Assembly (NCBI GenBank): GCA_017478485.1
Contig: JAFVDI010000020.1
Coordinates: 62,001 to 126,000 of the forward strand
Direction of reading: 5' to 3'
Source: Clostridiales bacterium
GTDB lineage: Bacteria; Bacillota; Clostridia; Saccharofermentanales; Saccharofermentanaceae
DNA: 64,000 nt
Made by a program: the position numbers and the translations under genes. The notes under the pieces were generated by a model, which was given only the letters and a program-made list of their open reading frames with translations, did not search any database and was not told the DNA's origin. This document shows, piece by piece, positions 17,990 to 27,895 of the stretch. Position 1 is the stretch's first letter. Each line of letters begins with the position of its first letter.

Positions 17990-20604
17990 GTTTCCTGCAT
18001 TTCCTCTATCTCCTGGCTCTTTACCCGATCGAGTATCTCCTTGAGATGATCTTTTCGATCATCACTAAGATGTCGGGAAACACCATCCTTTCGATAATCA
18101 TCCTGAGCCTTGTGGTAAACATCATCGTCCTGCCGCTCTATAACCGCGCGGACAAGATCCAGGAAGAGGCCAAGGACAAGGAAAACGCGATCGCCCCGAT
18201 GGTAAAGCACATCAAGCAGACCTTCAGCGGCGACGAGAGGTTCATGCTTCTGCAGACCTGCTACAGGCAGAATAACTACAGCCCTTTGAACGTAATGAAG
18301 AGCTCCGTTTCAATCCTTCTGCAGGTACCGTTCTTCATGGGCGCGTACAACATGCTCTCAGGAAACAAGCTCCTCGCAGGCGTAAGCCTCGGCCCCATAG
18401 CAAATCTTTCCGATCCTGACGCGCTCCTCACCGTCGGAGGCATCACGCTGAACATACTGCCGATAATAATGACGCTGATAAACGTCGTATCGAGCTTTAT
18501 CTACGCAAAGGGATTTCCGCTCAAGACCAAGATCCAGATGTACGGTCTTGCCGCCGTATTCCTCGTGCTGCTTTACCAGTCTCCTTCGGGACTCGTCCTT
18601 TACTGGATCTGCAACAATCTTTTCTCTCTCGGAAAGAACATCGTAAACAAGATCATCAGCAAGAGAAGAAAGGCTCCGGCCGTAAAGCACCTTACCAAGG
18701 CTCCCGAAAAGGCAGACAAGAGATACAAGGCGGTCTTCTGCTTCTCATGCCTTACGCTCGCAGTCTATACCGGCTTCTACATCCCCGTTCTGACGGTTGC
18801 GGCTGCTCCTGAGGAATTCGTAAACCTCTATAACATGGCAAACCCCATGATAGACATCCTTGACTCCACCGCCAAGGGATTCGGCCTTTTCATGCTCTGG
18901 CCGGTGATCTTCTTTGCGCTCGCTTCCGAAAAGGGCAGGAAGATCATGTCATATGTCATGTTCATGCTCGCTGCTTCAGCAATACTGAATTCGAAGCTCT
19001 TCAGCAACGATTTCGGAGACATCTCAAACTACCTCGAATATAAGGACAGCCCGTCGTTCACGACGAAGGCCATCCTCTTGAGCCTTGCCGTCACGGCAGG
19101 AGGTATCCTGGTATGCTTCCTGATCAACCGTTTCGGAAAGTTTGTCGCTCCCGTCATCTGCCTGTCCGCGGCGATCGGTTTTGCCGCACTCGGCCTGACA
19201 AATGTCGGCAAGATCAGTGCGGGCTACAAAGAGGCGGAAAAATCCGCCACGTCCAAGGCTGAATTCACCCTTTCCAGGAACGGAAAGAACGTAATAGTCA
19301 TGATGGTGGACAGAGCGGTCGGACCGATGGTTCCTTACATCTTCAAGGAGAAGCCCGATCTTGCAAAGACATTTGACGGCTTCGTTTATTACCACAACGC
19401 GGCATCTTTCGGAACGCACACCAATTCAGCCGTTCCCGCGCTCCTCGGAGGCTATGAATACACGCCTGAGGCGATGAACGCAAGATCAGACAAGCGTCTG
19501 CCCGACAAGTATGACGAGGCCCTCAAGCTCATGCCTTCCATCTTTACGAAGAACGGCTTTGATGCGACCATGGTCAACCCGACATACGCAGGATACAAGT
19601 GGTATCCGGATCTTTCCGTATTTGACGGAATGGAGAACGTAAAGGCATACAGCACCAAGTATTCCTACCTCCCGGATGAGACGAAGGAGATATATGAGAG
19701 CGAGCACAGTGAGGTCTTCAGACACAATCTGTTCTGCTATTCGATCTTCCAGTCCGCACCCGTCGCGCTCCAGAAATCACTCTATGACGGCGGCAACTAC
19801 AACGACACAAGAAGCGTCGATCCTTCGCGCATGATCTCTCAGAAGAGAAAAGGCAACTCCGTGGCTTACGGTCACGAGCAGACCTTCATGTGGGAGTATT
19901 ACACGGTCAAGAATCTCGACCAGATGACGAAGGTCACGGACGGTGAAGGAAAGCATTTCGTATACTTTGCAACGGACATCGCCCATGACGTCGAGATGCT
20001 GCAGGAACCTGAATATGAGCCCAGCAACAATGTCGACAACAGAAAGTACGACAAGAACCACGCCAACAGGTTCATGCGCAGGGGCGAATTCATGTGGATG
20101 CGTGATGCCAAGGACTACAAGCACTACCAGTGCGACGTTCTTGCTTACACCCTCATCGGCAGATGGCTCGATTACCTCAAGGATGAAGGCGTTTACGACA
20201 ACACCAGGATCATCATCGTTGCCGACCACGGATACTATCTCGAGAACTTCCCTGAAATGCTCATGCATGACGAAATAGGCACTAAGCTCGACGGCGAGGC
20301 TTTCGCTCCACTCCTTATGGTCAAGGACTTCGGCAGCCGGGGCGACCTCAAGACATCTGAGGAATTCATGACGAATGCCGATACGCCCTATCTCGCCACG
20401 AAGGATCTCGTAAACGATCCCGTCAATCCTTTTACCGGAAAACCGATAACGGATCAGGGAAAGAAGGGTACAATAACGGTATTTCATTCTAACAACTGGA
20501 ACATCAGGAACAACAACGGATATGTCTACCAGCCGGGTGACTGGTTCAGTCTGAAGGACAGCATCTGGAAGAAGGAAAACTGGGGATATCTGGGAAATCA
20601 TTAA
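17986..20604 (+). CDS. YidC/Oxa1-like insertase domain fused to sulfatase-superfamily phosphotransferase, copy 1
   Basis: An 872-residue protein. Residues 1-235 are a YidC/Oxa1 domain (LPLYNRADKIQEEAK; CYRQNNYSPL; LLQVPFFMGAY; SPSGLVLYWICNNL). Residues about 245-430 add further membrane helices, and about 435-872 form an external alkaline-phosphatase-superfamily domain: VIVMMVDRAVGP (metal ligand D442), FGTHTNSAVPALLGG (putative nucleophile T479) and IIIVADHGYYL (D747, H748). The last domain is LTA-synthase/sulfatase-like. The YidC groove Arg is replaced by Asn45. The gene is coupled to the TagF-like gene by ATGA and precedes pntC. Neither half alone explains the job; transfer of a phosphonate or phospho-polyol across or at the membrane is inferred. 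Confidence 0.85.
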   Translation: MSFLHFLYLLALYPIEYLLEMIFSIITKMSGNTILSIIILSLVVNIIVLPLYNRADKIQEEAKDKENAIAPMVKHIKQTFSGDERFMLLQTCYRQNNYSPLNVMKSSVSILLQVPFFMGAYNMLSGNKLLAGVSLGPIANLSDPDALLTVGGITLNILPIIMTLINVVSSFIYAKGFPLKTKIQMYGLAAVFLVLLYQSPSGLVLYWICNNLFSLGKNIVNKIISKRRKAPAVKHLTKAPEKADKRYKAVFCFSCLTLAVYTGFYIPVLTVAAAPEEFVNLYNMANPMIDILDSTAKGFGLFMLWPVIFFALASEKGRKIMSYVMFMLAASAILNSKLFSNDFGDISNYLEYKDSPSFTTKAILLSLAVTAGGILVCFLINRFGKFVAPVICLSAAIGFAALGLTNVGKISAGYKEAEKSATSKAEFTLSRNGKNVIVMMVDRAVGPMVPYIFKEKPDLAKTFDGFVYYHNAASFGTHTNSAVPALLGGYEYTPEAMNARSDKRLPDKYDEALKLMPSIFTKNGFDATMVNPTYAGYKWYPDLSVFDGMENVKAYSTKYSYLPDETKEIYESEHSEVFRHNLFCYSIFQSAPVALQKSLYDGGNYNDTRSVDPSRMISQKRKGNSVAYGHEQTFMWEYYTVKNLDQMTKVTDGEGKHFVYFATDIAHDVEMLQEPEYEPSNNVDNRKYDKNHANRFMRRGEFMWMRDAKDYKHYQCDVLAYTLIGRWLDYLKDEGVYDNTRIIIVADHGYYLENFPEMLMHDEIGTKLDGEAFAPLLMVKDFGSRGDLKTSEEFMTNADTPYLATKDLVNDPVNPFTGKPITDQGKKGTITVFHSNNWNIRNNNGYVYQPGDWFSLKDSIWKKENWGYLGNH

Positions 20605-20628
20605 GATCAACATTACGAGGTGTGATAT

Positions 20629-22431
20629 ATGCAGGCACTGATACTTGCGGCAGGAATGGGCAAAAGGCTCAAGGAACTGACACAGAACAATACCAAGTGT
20701 ATGGTCAAGGTCGGCGGGGTAACGCTCATTGACCGCATGCTCCACCAGATAGAGAAACAGGCAGTCTCCAGGATCGTAATAGTCGTAGGATACGAGGGCC
20801 GGAAGCTCATCGACTACATTGCAACTCTTGATATCAAGACACCGGTCGTGTATGTCGAGAACCCGATCTACGACCAGACCAACAACATCTATTCGCTCGC
20901 TCTCGCAAAGGACTGGCTCTGCAAAGAGGACACTCTTCTTTTCGAGTCCGACCTGATCTTCGAGGATTCCGTCCTTGACCTTCTCATAAACGACCCCAGG
21001 GACACACTGGCGCTCGTCGACAAGTTCGAGAGCTGGATGGACGGCACATGCGTTAAGCTTTCCAAGGACGACAGGATCACTTCCTTCGTCTCGAAAAAGG
21101 AATTCCGTTTCGAGGACAAGGACGAGTATTTCAAGACGGTCAACATCAGCAAGTTCAGCAGGGACTTCTCCGAAAAGTACTATATTCCTTTCCTTGAAGC
21201 CTACCAAAAGGCGCTTGGCTATAACAAGTATTACGAGGAAGTGCTCAAGGTCATCACCATCCTCGACGTTCCGAGGATCAGGGCAAGGCGCCTTGAAGGA
21301 CAGCTGTGGTATGAGATCGATGATGCCCAGGACTTGGACATCGCAGAGTCGCTTTTCGCCGGCACGCCCGACGAGCAGGCTGCGCTTATCCAGGGAAGAT
21401 ACGGCGGATACTGGAGATATCCCAAGATGAAGGATTTCTGCTATCTGGTAAACCCTTATTTCCCGCCCAGGAAGATGCTTGATGAGATCAAGGCCAACTT
21501 TGACATCCTGATCTCGCAGTATCCGTCCGGAATGCGCGTCAATTCGCTTCTTGCGGCCAAGAACTTCAACGTGCACACGGAGAACATCATCGTCGGCAAC
21601 GGCGCCGCAGAGCTCATCAAGTCTTTAATGTCGCAGTTCTACGGCAAGACCGGCTTTATCAGGCCGACTTTCGAGGAATATCCCCACAGATACAACGAAC
21701 CCGATACGGTAAGCCTCGTTCCGGGCAATCCTGATTTCTCATATACTGCGGACGACATCATGACCTTCTTTGAAGGCAAGGGCGTATCACAGATCGTAAT
21801 AGTCAATCCGGACAACCCTTCAGGCAACTATATCCCGAAGCAGGACCTTTTAAGGCTCGTTGACTGGACCGGGGAAAAGGGCATCAAGCTCGTCATCGAC
21901 GAGTCTTTCGTCGATTTCGCGGATGAAGCGGATTCAACGCTCATCGACCGCGAGCTCCTCGACAACAACCCGCATCTTTATGTCATGAAGAGTATTTCCA
22001 AGTCCTACGGCGTTCCGGGCTTAAGGCTCGGAGTCCTCGCATCGGGCGACATCGCCACGATCGCAAGGATGAAGAAGGACGTTTCGATCTGGAACATCAA
22101 TTCGTTCGCGGAATTCTACATGCAGATCGAGGAGAAGTACAACAGCTGTTATGCTGAGGCACTTGTAAAGATCAGGGCCGAAAGGGCGAGATTCGCTGAA
22201 GAACTCGGCAAGATCGAGGGCATTCGCGTCATTCCTTCACAGGCGAACTTCATCATGGTCGAGCTCAGGAACGCATCACCGAGAGAACTGCTCAAAGCCC
22301 TTCTTTTCAAGCATCAGCTCCTGGTCAAGGACCTTTCTTCCAAGACCGGCGGCAAATACTTAAGGATCGCGGTAAGGAACACCGAAGACAACGACATGCT
22401 CCTCGAAGCGCTTAAAGAAGAACTCAAGTGA
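20629..22431 (+). CDS. pntC: PntC-type 2-aminoethylphosphonate cytidylyltransferase fused to AEP transaminase
   Basis: A 600-residue two-domain enzyme. Residues 1-235 are a LicC/GlmU-like nucleotidyltransferase (LILAAGMGKRL; VVYVENPIYDQTNNIYSL). Residues about 255-600 are a class I/II PLP aminotransferase with SISKSYGVPGLRLG (PLP Lys458) and NPDNPSGNY. This domain order is that of PntC, which converts phosphonoacetaldehyde to 2-aminoethylphosphonate (AEP) and activates it to CMP-AEP. The enzymes supplying phosphonoacetaldehyde are in the same cluster. A ribosome site GAGGTG lies 6 bases before the start, 24 bases after the first YidC fusion. Specificity for AEP rather than phosphocholine is inferred from context. 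Confidence 0.85.
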   Translation: MQALILAAGMGKRLKELTQNNTKCMVKVGGVTLIDRMLHQIEKQAVSRIVIVVGYEGRKLIDYIATLDIKTPVVYVENPIYDQTNNIYSLALAKDWLCKEDTLLFESDLIFEDSVLDLLINDPRDTLALVDKFESWMDGTCVKLSKDDRITSFVSKKEFRFEDKDEYFKTVNISKFSRDFSEKYYIPFLEAYQKALGYNKYYEEVLKVITILDVPRIRARRLEGQLWYEIDDAQDLDIAESLFAGTPDEQAALIQGRYGGYWRYPKMKDFCYLVNPYFPPRKMLDEIKANFDILISQYPSGMRVNSLLAAKNFNVHTENIIVGNGAAELIKSLMSQFYGKTGFIRPTFEEYPHRYNEPDTVSLVPGNPDFSYTADDIMTFFEGKGVSQIVIVNPDNPSGNYIPKQDLLRLVDWTGEKGIKLVIDESFVDFADEADSTLIDRELLDNNPHLYVMKSISKSYGVPGLRLGVLASGDIATIARMKKDVSIWNINSFAEFYMQIEEKYNSCYAEALVKIRAERARFAEELGKIEGIRVIPSQANFIMVELRNASPRELLKALLFKHQLLVKDLSSKTGGKYLRIAVRNTEDNDMLLEALKEELK

Positions 22432-22441
22432 TTTTTATTAT

Positions 22442-22492
22442 TTGGTGATAAAAAACAAGAGTGTTAGAATTTAACGGTTAATTCCAAGGGAG
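22442..22492 (+). promoter_or_regulatory. internal promoter with inverted repeat, before YidC-fusion copy 2
   Basis: TTGGTG (22442-22447), 17-base spacer, TAGAAT (22465-22470), then GAATTTAACGGTTAATTC (22467-22484), a near-perfect inverted repeat with one bulged T overlapping the -10 and start point, then AAGGGAG (22486-22492). The same array occurs at 27829-27878 before copy 4, which makes chance unlikely. Confidence 0.7.
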
Positions 22493-22505
22493 ACAACTAA
22501 ACGGC

Positions 22506-25133
22506 ATGCTGTTTTTTCAATATCTTTATGCGCTGGTAATCGGACCTCTTGAACTGGTCTTCAAGATCATCTTTTCGATACTGAACAAGTACATTCCGTT
22601 CACCGGAGTGAACATATTGCTGCTCAGCCTTGCTTTCAGCCTTCTGGTACTGCCTTTGTACATGAGGGCGGACAAGATCCAGGAAGAAGCAAGGGAACAG
22701 GAGGATAAGCTCGGTCCGACGATCAAGCACATCAAGCAGTACTTCAAGGGCGACGAGCGCTTCATGATACTGCAGACGTTCTACCGTCAGAACAACTACA
22801 GTCCTCTTGGCGTATTGAGAAGCACGGTTTCGCTCATCCTGCAGATCCCGTTCTTCCTTGCGGCATACAGGATGCTCCACAACAACACATTCCTTCAGGG
22901 AAAAGGCTTTGGCCCCATCGCCGACCTCAACAGCCCTGACGCTCTCCTTAACATCGGCGGCATTGCGATCAACGTTCTCCCGTTCGTAATGACGGCCATC
23001 AACCTGATCTCAGCGCAGATCTATGCGGACAAGATGCCCATGAAATCCAAGTTCCAGCTCTGGATAATGGCATTCCTGTTCCTCGCGCTGCTCTATAACT
23101 CGCCTTCGGGCATGGTCCTTTACTGGACGTGCAACAACCTGTTCTCGCTCGTAAAGAACATCATCAACAAGATCATTGCGTCAAAGAAGAAGGCGAAGGC
23201 GGAAAAGCCCGAAAAGGCGAAGAAGACACTCAAGAACGAGCCCGCATACAAGGGCGTATTCATCTTCTCCTGCCTCACATGCGCTGTCTACATGGGTTTC
23301 TATCTGCCCATGATCACGGTTGCTTCCGCACCTGAGGAATTCGTAAACCTCTATACGATGGCACATCCGATCCTGGATATCCTGGAAGCGACCTGCAAGG
23401 GCTTCGGTCTCTTCCTTCTCTGGCCGTCGATCTTCTACGCGATGTCTTCAAAGGCAGGAAAGAAGATCCTGTCTTACGTCATGTTTGCCATCGCTATCTC
23501 ATCGATACTGAACTCCAAGCTCTTCAGCAGCGGTTCCGGCGACATGTCGAACACGCTCATCTACAAGGACACTTCGCTTAAGATCAACATGCAGAACATC
23601 CTTTTGAGCCTCGGCGTAACACTTGGCGCAGTTGTTGCCGCTTTCCTGCTCACCCGTTTCGGCAGGAACATAACGCCGGTCATCTGCTTCTCAGCAGCCC
23701 TGGTCTTCGCGGTGCTCGGCCTGACCGAGATCGGAAGGATCAACGAGGGTTATGCGGAAGACTTAAGATCTGAAACATCCAAGGCGGAGATCCCGCTTTC
23801 AAAAGACGGAAAGAACGTCGTGGTCATCATGACGGACAGGGCGATCGGTCCCATGCTTCCTTATATCTTCAACGAAAAGAAGGAATTAAGGACCGTTTAC
23901 GACGGTTTCACCTACTATCACAACACCGCATCTTTCGGAACACACACGAACTTCGGCGTTCCTTCGCTCCTCGGAGGATATGAATATACTCCGGCTGAGA
24001 TGAACAAGCGCTCCGACAAGCTCCTCGGCGATGATCATATGGAAGCACTGAAGCTCATGCCCAAGATCTTCACGCAGGCAGGCTTTAAGGCAACGGTCAT
24101 CAACCCGAAATACGCCGGCTACCAGTGGTATCCGGACCTTTCCGTATTTAACGATATCGATAATCTGAAGGCTTACAGCACGAAGTATTCCTATCTGCCC
24201 GATGAGATGAGGGAAGGATACAAGGAGGAGCAGACCACCGCATTCAGGTTTAATCTGTTCGGCTATTCGCTCTTCAGATCGGCTCCCGTAGTCCTCCACA
24301 AGACCCTTTATGATGAAGGAAACTACAACGAGACGAGAGTCATCGATCCTTCACGACTCATGGACCAGAGAAGGTCCGGCAACTCAAAGGCAACAGGCCA
24401 CGAGCAGGTCTTCATGTGGGATTACCACACGCTGAAGGCAATGAGCAGCATGACGAAGATCGAGAACGGCGAAACAGGCAATTTCGTATACATCGGATTC
24501 GATACATGCCATGACTCGGAGTTCCTCCAGGAACCCGATTATGAGCCTGCCGACGTAGTCGACAACACAAAGTTCGACAAGTCCCAGAAGGGCCAGTCAA
24601 GGTTCCTTCTCAAGGGCGAGATGATGTGGATGAGAGATGCAAAGGACTTCAGAAACTACCAGTGCAATCTCGCAACCTTAAGGGAGCTCGGAAAGTGGCT
24701 CGACCATCTCAAAGAGATCGGATGCTATGACAACACGAGGATCATCATCGTTGCCGACCACGGATATTACATTGAAAACTTCCCGAACCTTCTGATGTAT
24801 GACATCGGAGCAAAGCTCGACGGAGAAGCTTTTGCGCCTCTCCTGATGGTCAAGGACTTTAACAGCCGCGGCAAGCTTAAGACATCCGAAGAGTTCATGA
24901 CAAATGCTGATACTCCTTATCTTGCGACAAAAGACATCATCAGCAACCCGGTAAATCCTTTCACGGGCAATCCGATAACGGACGAGGGAAAGAAGAACGG
25001 AATCACCGTATTCCATTCCGAATTCTGGAAAGTCCACTATAACAACGGCACACAGTACAAGCCCGGTGACTGGTACACAGTCAAGGACAGCATTTGGAAG
25101 ACCGAGAACTGGAGTTATCTCGGACACTATTGA
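22506..25133 (+). CDS. YidC/Oxa1-like insertase domain fused to sulfatase-superfamily phosphotransferase, copy 2
   Basis: An 875-residue paralogue of the protein at 17986, with the same three-part layout: YidC domain 1-235, extra helices to about 430, catalytic domain to the end. Key residues: groove Arg replaced by Ser45; metal ligand D444 in VVVIMTDRAIGP; putative nucleophile T481 in FGTHTNFGVPSLLGG; D751/H752 in VADHGYYIENF. It starts a sub-operon with its own promoter. The only SD-like run (AAGGGAG) ends 13 bases before the ATG, a long spacing shared with copies 3 and 4. Copy 3 follows 21 bases later. Confidence 0.85.
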   Translation: MLFFQYLYALVIGPLELVFKIIFSILNKYIPFTGVNILLLSLAFSLLVLPLYMRADKIQEEAREQEDKLGPTIKHIKQYFKGDERFMILQTFYRQNNYSPLGVLRSTVSLILQIPFFLAAYRMLHNNTFLQGKGFGPIADLNSPDALLNIGGIAINVLPFVMTAINLISAQIYADKMPMKSKFQLWIMAFLFLALLYNSPSGMVLYWTCNNLFSLVKNIINKIIASKKKAKAEKPEKAKKTLKNEPAYKGVFIFSCLTCAVYMGFYLPMITVASAPEEFVNLYTMAHPILDILEATCKGFGLFLLWPSIFYAMSSKAGKKILSYVMFAIAISSILNSKLFSSGSGDMSNTLIYKDTSLKINMQNILLSLGVTLGAVVAAFLLTRFGRNITPVICFSAALVFAVLGLTEIGRINEGYAEDLRSETSKAEIPLSKDGKNVVVIMTDRAIGPMLPYIFNEKKELRTVYDGFTYYHNTASFGTHTNFGVPSLLGGYEYTPAEMNKRSDKLLGDDHMEALKLMPKIFTQAGFKATVINPKYAGYQWYPDLSVFNDIDNLKAYSTKYSYLPDEMREGYKEEQTTAFRFNLFGYSLFRSAPVVLHKTLYDEGNYNETRVIDPSRLMDQRRSGNSKATGHEQVFMWDYHTLKAMSSMTKIENGETGNFVYIGFDTCHDSEFLQEPDYEPADVVDNTKFDKSQKGQSRFLLKGEMMWMRDAKDFRNYQCNLATLRELGKWLDHLKEIGCYDNTRIIIVADHGYYIENFPNLLMYDIGAKLDGEAFAPLLMVKDFNSRGKLKTSEEFMTNADTPYLATKDIISNPVNPFTGNPITDEGKKNGITVFHSEFWKVHYNNGTQYKPGDWYTVKDSIWKTENWSYLGHY

Positions 25134-25154
25134 TAAGGAGAACACCAGAACGTC

Positions 25155-27779
25155 ATGCAGATACTTTCGTGGCTATACCAGCTGATAATCGGACCGATAC
25201 AGCTCTTATTCGGAATTATTTTTTCGGTATTAAATAAATATATCCATATTCCCGGCGTGAATATCATGCTGCTGAGCCTCGTGTTCAGCCTTATCGTTCT
25301 CCCGCTGTACATGCGCGCAGACAAGATCCAGGAGGAAGCCAGGGAAGACGAGGAGCGCTTAGGACCCGTCATCAAGCACATCAAGCAGTACTTCAAGGGC
25401 GACGAGCGTTTCATGATACTGCAGACCTACTACAGACAGAACAACTACAGTCCTCTGGGCGTGCTGAGGAGCTCGGTATCACTGCTCCTGCAGGTTCCGT
25501 TCTTCCTCGCGGCATACAGGATGCTCCACGACAACATCTATCTCGCAGGCGCATCATTCGGACCGATCAAGGACCTGGGAAGCCCTGACGCGCTTCTCAA
25601 TGTCGGCGCGGTAACCATAAACATCCTTCCTTTCGTCATGACTGCGATCAACCTGATCTCGGCTGCGGTCTATGCAAACAAGATGCCGCTGAAGTCCAAG
25701 TTCCAGCTCCTTGCTATGGCTGCGGTATTCCTCGTATTGCTCTACAATTCCCCTTCGGGAATGGTCCTCTACTGGACATGCAACAACCTGTTCTCGCTCG
25801 TAAAGAACATCATCAACAGGATCGTTTCATCGAAGAAGAAGGCCAAGGCTGAAAAGCCTGCAAAGGAAGGGAAGACCCTCAAGAGCGCTCCCGCTTACAA
25901 GGCAGTGTTCATCTTCGCGTGCCTCACTTGCGCAGTCTACATGGGCCTGTATCTGCCTATGATGACGGTCGCTGCAGCACCTGAAGAATTCGTCAACCTC
26001 TATACTTACCAGCACCCCATGCATGACGTTTTGGATTCTGTTGCGAAAGGTTTCGGACTCTTCCTGCTTTGGCCTTCGATCTTCTATGCGATGGCTTCAA
26101 AGGGCGGCAGGAGGATCATGGCTTATGTCATGCCGATGCTCGCAGTTTCGTCCATCCTTAACTCAAAGCTCTTCAGCAACAACTTCGGAAACATGTCGAA
26201 GCACCTCGTTTATAACGGCGATCCCGAGTTCACGGTGACGAACATCCTTATCAGCCTTGCCGTTACGGCAGCCGGCTGCATTGTGATCTTCCTTGCCGTA
26301 CGTTTCGGAAGGATGGCCACACCGATGATCTTCTTCTCGGCGGCACTTGTTTTCGCGATACTCGGACTGACCAATATCGGAAAGATCGACGACGGATACA
26401 AGAAGTCTGCAAGATCGACCACTTCCAAGGCTGAAATGACCCTTTCCAAGAACGGAAAGAACGTCGTGGTAATCATGGCGGACAGAGCCGTTGGACCTTT
26501 CATCCCGTTCCTCTTCAATGAGAAAAAAGAGCTCAGGACACAGTTTGACGGCTTTACCTATTACCACAACACGGCTTCTTACAGCGCGCATACGAACTCC
26601 GCTGCTCCGGGCCTTCTCGGAGGATATGAATATACTCCTACCGAGATGAACAAGCGCGACAACAAACTGATGCCCGAGAAGTTCGATGAAGCTTTGAAGG
26701 TCATGCCGCTCATCTTTACGAAGGCAGGCTATGACGCGACTCTGATCAATCCTAAATTTGCAGGCTATCAGTGGTACCCTGACGTCAGCGTATTTGACGG
26801 CATGGAGAACGTTAAGGCATACAGCACGAAGTACTCTTATCTGCCCGAAGACCTTAAGGAAGGTTACAAGCAGGAGAATACGGAATGCTTCAGACTGCAC
26901 CTGTTCTGCTATTCGCTCTTCAAAGCGGCTCCCGTAGCGCTCCAGTCCACGCTCTACGATGACGGCAACTACAACGACGTAAGGAATGTTCCGGCCTCAA
27001 GGCTCATCGACCAGCACAGGCACGGAAACTATCAGGCTAAGGGCCACGAGCAGCCTTTCATCTGGGATTACTACACGATGAAGGCGATCAACTCGTTCAC
27101 CAACGTTGAAGACAACGACAAGAATCACTTTATCTATTTCGGAACCGACATGACTCATGACACGCAGCTCCTTTCAGAGCCTTCTTATGAGCCTGCTGAT
27201 ACCATTGACAACACAAAGTTTGCCAAGTCACCCAAGGGCCAGTCCAGGTTCCTTAACAAGGGCCAGATGGCATGGGTCAAGGACTCGATGGATTTCAGGC
27301 ATTACCAGTGCGACATGGCTGCGCTCCTCGGCATCGGCAAATGGCTTGATTACCTGAAAGAGCAGGGAGTCTATGACAACACGAGGATCATCATCGTTTC
27401 CGATCACGGATTCCACCTTGAGAACTTCCCTGAAATGATGGAACAGAACCTCGGCAGGAATCTCGACGGCGAGTCTTATGCTCCGCTTCTTATGGTCAAG
27501 GATTTTGACAGCCACGGAAGCCTTGTTACAAACAACGATTTCATGACGAATGCCGATACTCCTTATCTTGCGACAAAGGGCATCATTGACAATCCCGTCA
27601 ACCCTTATACAGGCAATCCCATAACCGATCAGGGCAAGAAGGACGGCGTCATGATCTACCGTTCCGACCACTGGAACCCCAAGAACAACATGGGTTACAC
27701 CTATTCTGAAGGCGACTGGTTCTTCGTCAACAACGACATCTGGAAGATCGAAAACTGGAAATATCTGGGCACACGCTGA
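25155..27779 (+). CDS. YidC/Oxa1-like insertase domain fused to sulfatase-superfamily phosphotransferase, copy 3
   Basis: An 874-residue paralogue, closest by eye to copy 2 in the YidC part (GDERFMILQTYYRQNNYSPL is shared with copy 4 as well). Groove position is Ser45. Catalytic residues: D443 in VVVIMADRAVGP, T480 in YSAHTNSAAPGLLGG, D750 in VSDHGFHLENF. The second Thr of the THT motif in copies 1 and 2 is the one retained here, which supports it as the nucleophile. AAGGAG lies 14 bases before the ATG. No promoter is visible between copies 2 and 3, so they are probably co-transcribed. Confidence 0.85.
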   Translation: MQILSWLYQLIIGPIQLLFGIIFSVLNKYIHIPGVNIMLLSLVFSLIVLPLYMRADKIQEEAREDEERLGPVIKHIKQYFKGDERFMILQTYYRQNNYSPLGVLRSSVSLLLQVPFFLAAYRMLHDNIYLAGASFGPIKDLGSPDALLNVGAVTINILPFVMTAINLISAAVYANKMPLKSKFQLLAMAAVFLVLLYNSPSGMVLYWTCNNLFSLVKNIINRIVSSKKKAKAEKPAKEGKTLKSAPAYKAVFIFACLTCAVYMGLYLPMMTVAAAPEEFVNLYTYQHPMHDVLDSVAKGFGLFLLWPSIFYAMASKGGRRIMAYVMPMLAVSSILNSKLFSNNFGNMSKHLVYNGDPEFTVTNILISLAVTAAGCIVIFLAVRFGRMATPMIFFSAALVFAILGLTNIGKIDDGYKKSARSTTSKAEMTLSKNGKNVVVIMADRAVGPFIPFLFNEKKELRTQFDGFTYYHNTASYSAHTNSAAPGLLGGYEYTPTEMNKRDNKLMPEKFDEALKVMPLIFTKAGYDATLINPKFAGYQWYPDVSVFDGMENVKAYSTKYSYLPEDLKEGYKQENTECFRLHLFCYSLFKAAPVALQSTLYDDGNYNDVRNVPASRLIDQHRHGNYQAKGHEQPFIWDYYTMKAINSFTNVEDNDKNHFIYFGTDMTHDTQLLSEPSYEPADTIDNTKFAKSPKGQSRFLNKGQMAWVKDSMDFRHYQCDMAALLGIGKWLDYLKEQGVYDNTRIIIVSDHGFHLENFPEMMEQNLGRNLDGESYAPLLMVKDFDSHGSLVTNNDFMTNADTPYLATKGIIDNPVNPYTGNPITDQGKKDGVMIYRSDHWNPKNNMGYTYSEGDWFFVNNDIWKIENWKYLGTR

Positions 27780-27828
27780 GTTTTTCGGCAAATTGACCGC
27801 GAATTTTCTTTAATATATATATTATAAT

Positions 27829-27880
27829 TTGCTTTATATAGCAGAGAGTAATAGAATTAAACGATTAATTCCTAGGGAGA
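27829..27880 (+). promoter_or_regulatory. internal promoter with perfect inverted repeat, before YidC-fusion copy 4
   Basis: TTGCTT (27829-27834), 17-base spacer, TAGAAT (27852-27857), overlapped by GAATTAA-ACGA-TTAATTC (27854-27871), then AGGGAGA. A second possible promoter (TTGACC, 17-base spacer, TATATA) lies just upstream. The repeat matches the one at 22467-22484 in position and sequence and could be an operator or the first hairpin of the mRNA. Confidence 0.7.
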
Positions 27881-27895
27881 AAGTTTAAAAGCGGC

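Noticed and set aside
19777..21576. Long minus-strand open frame of about 599 codons across the end of YidC-fusion copy 1 and pntC
   Set aside because: It lies antisense to two genes with clear domains, shows no recognisable family or ribosome site, and is explained by third-position base bias.
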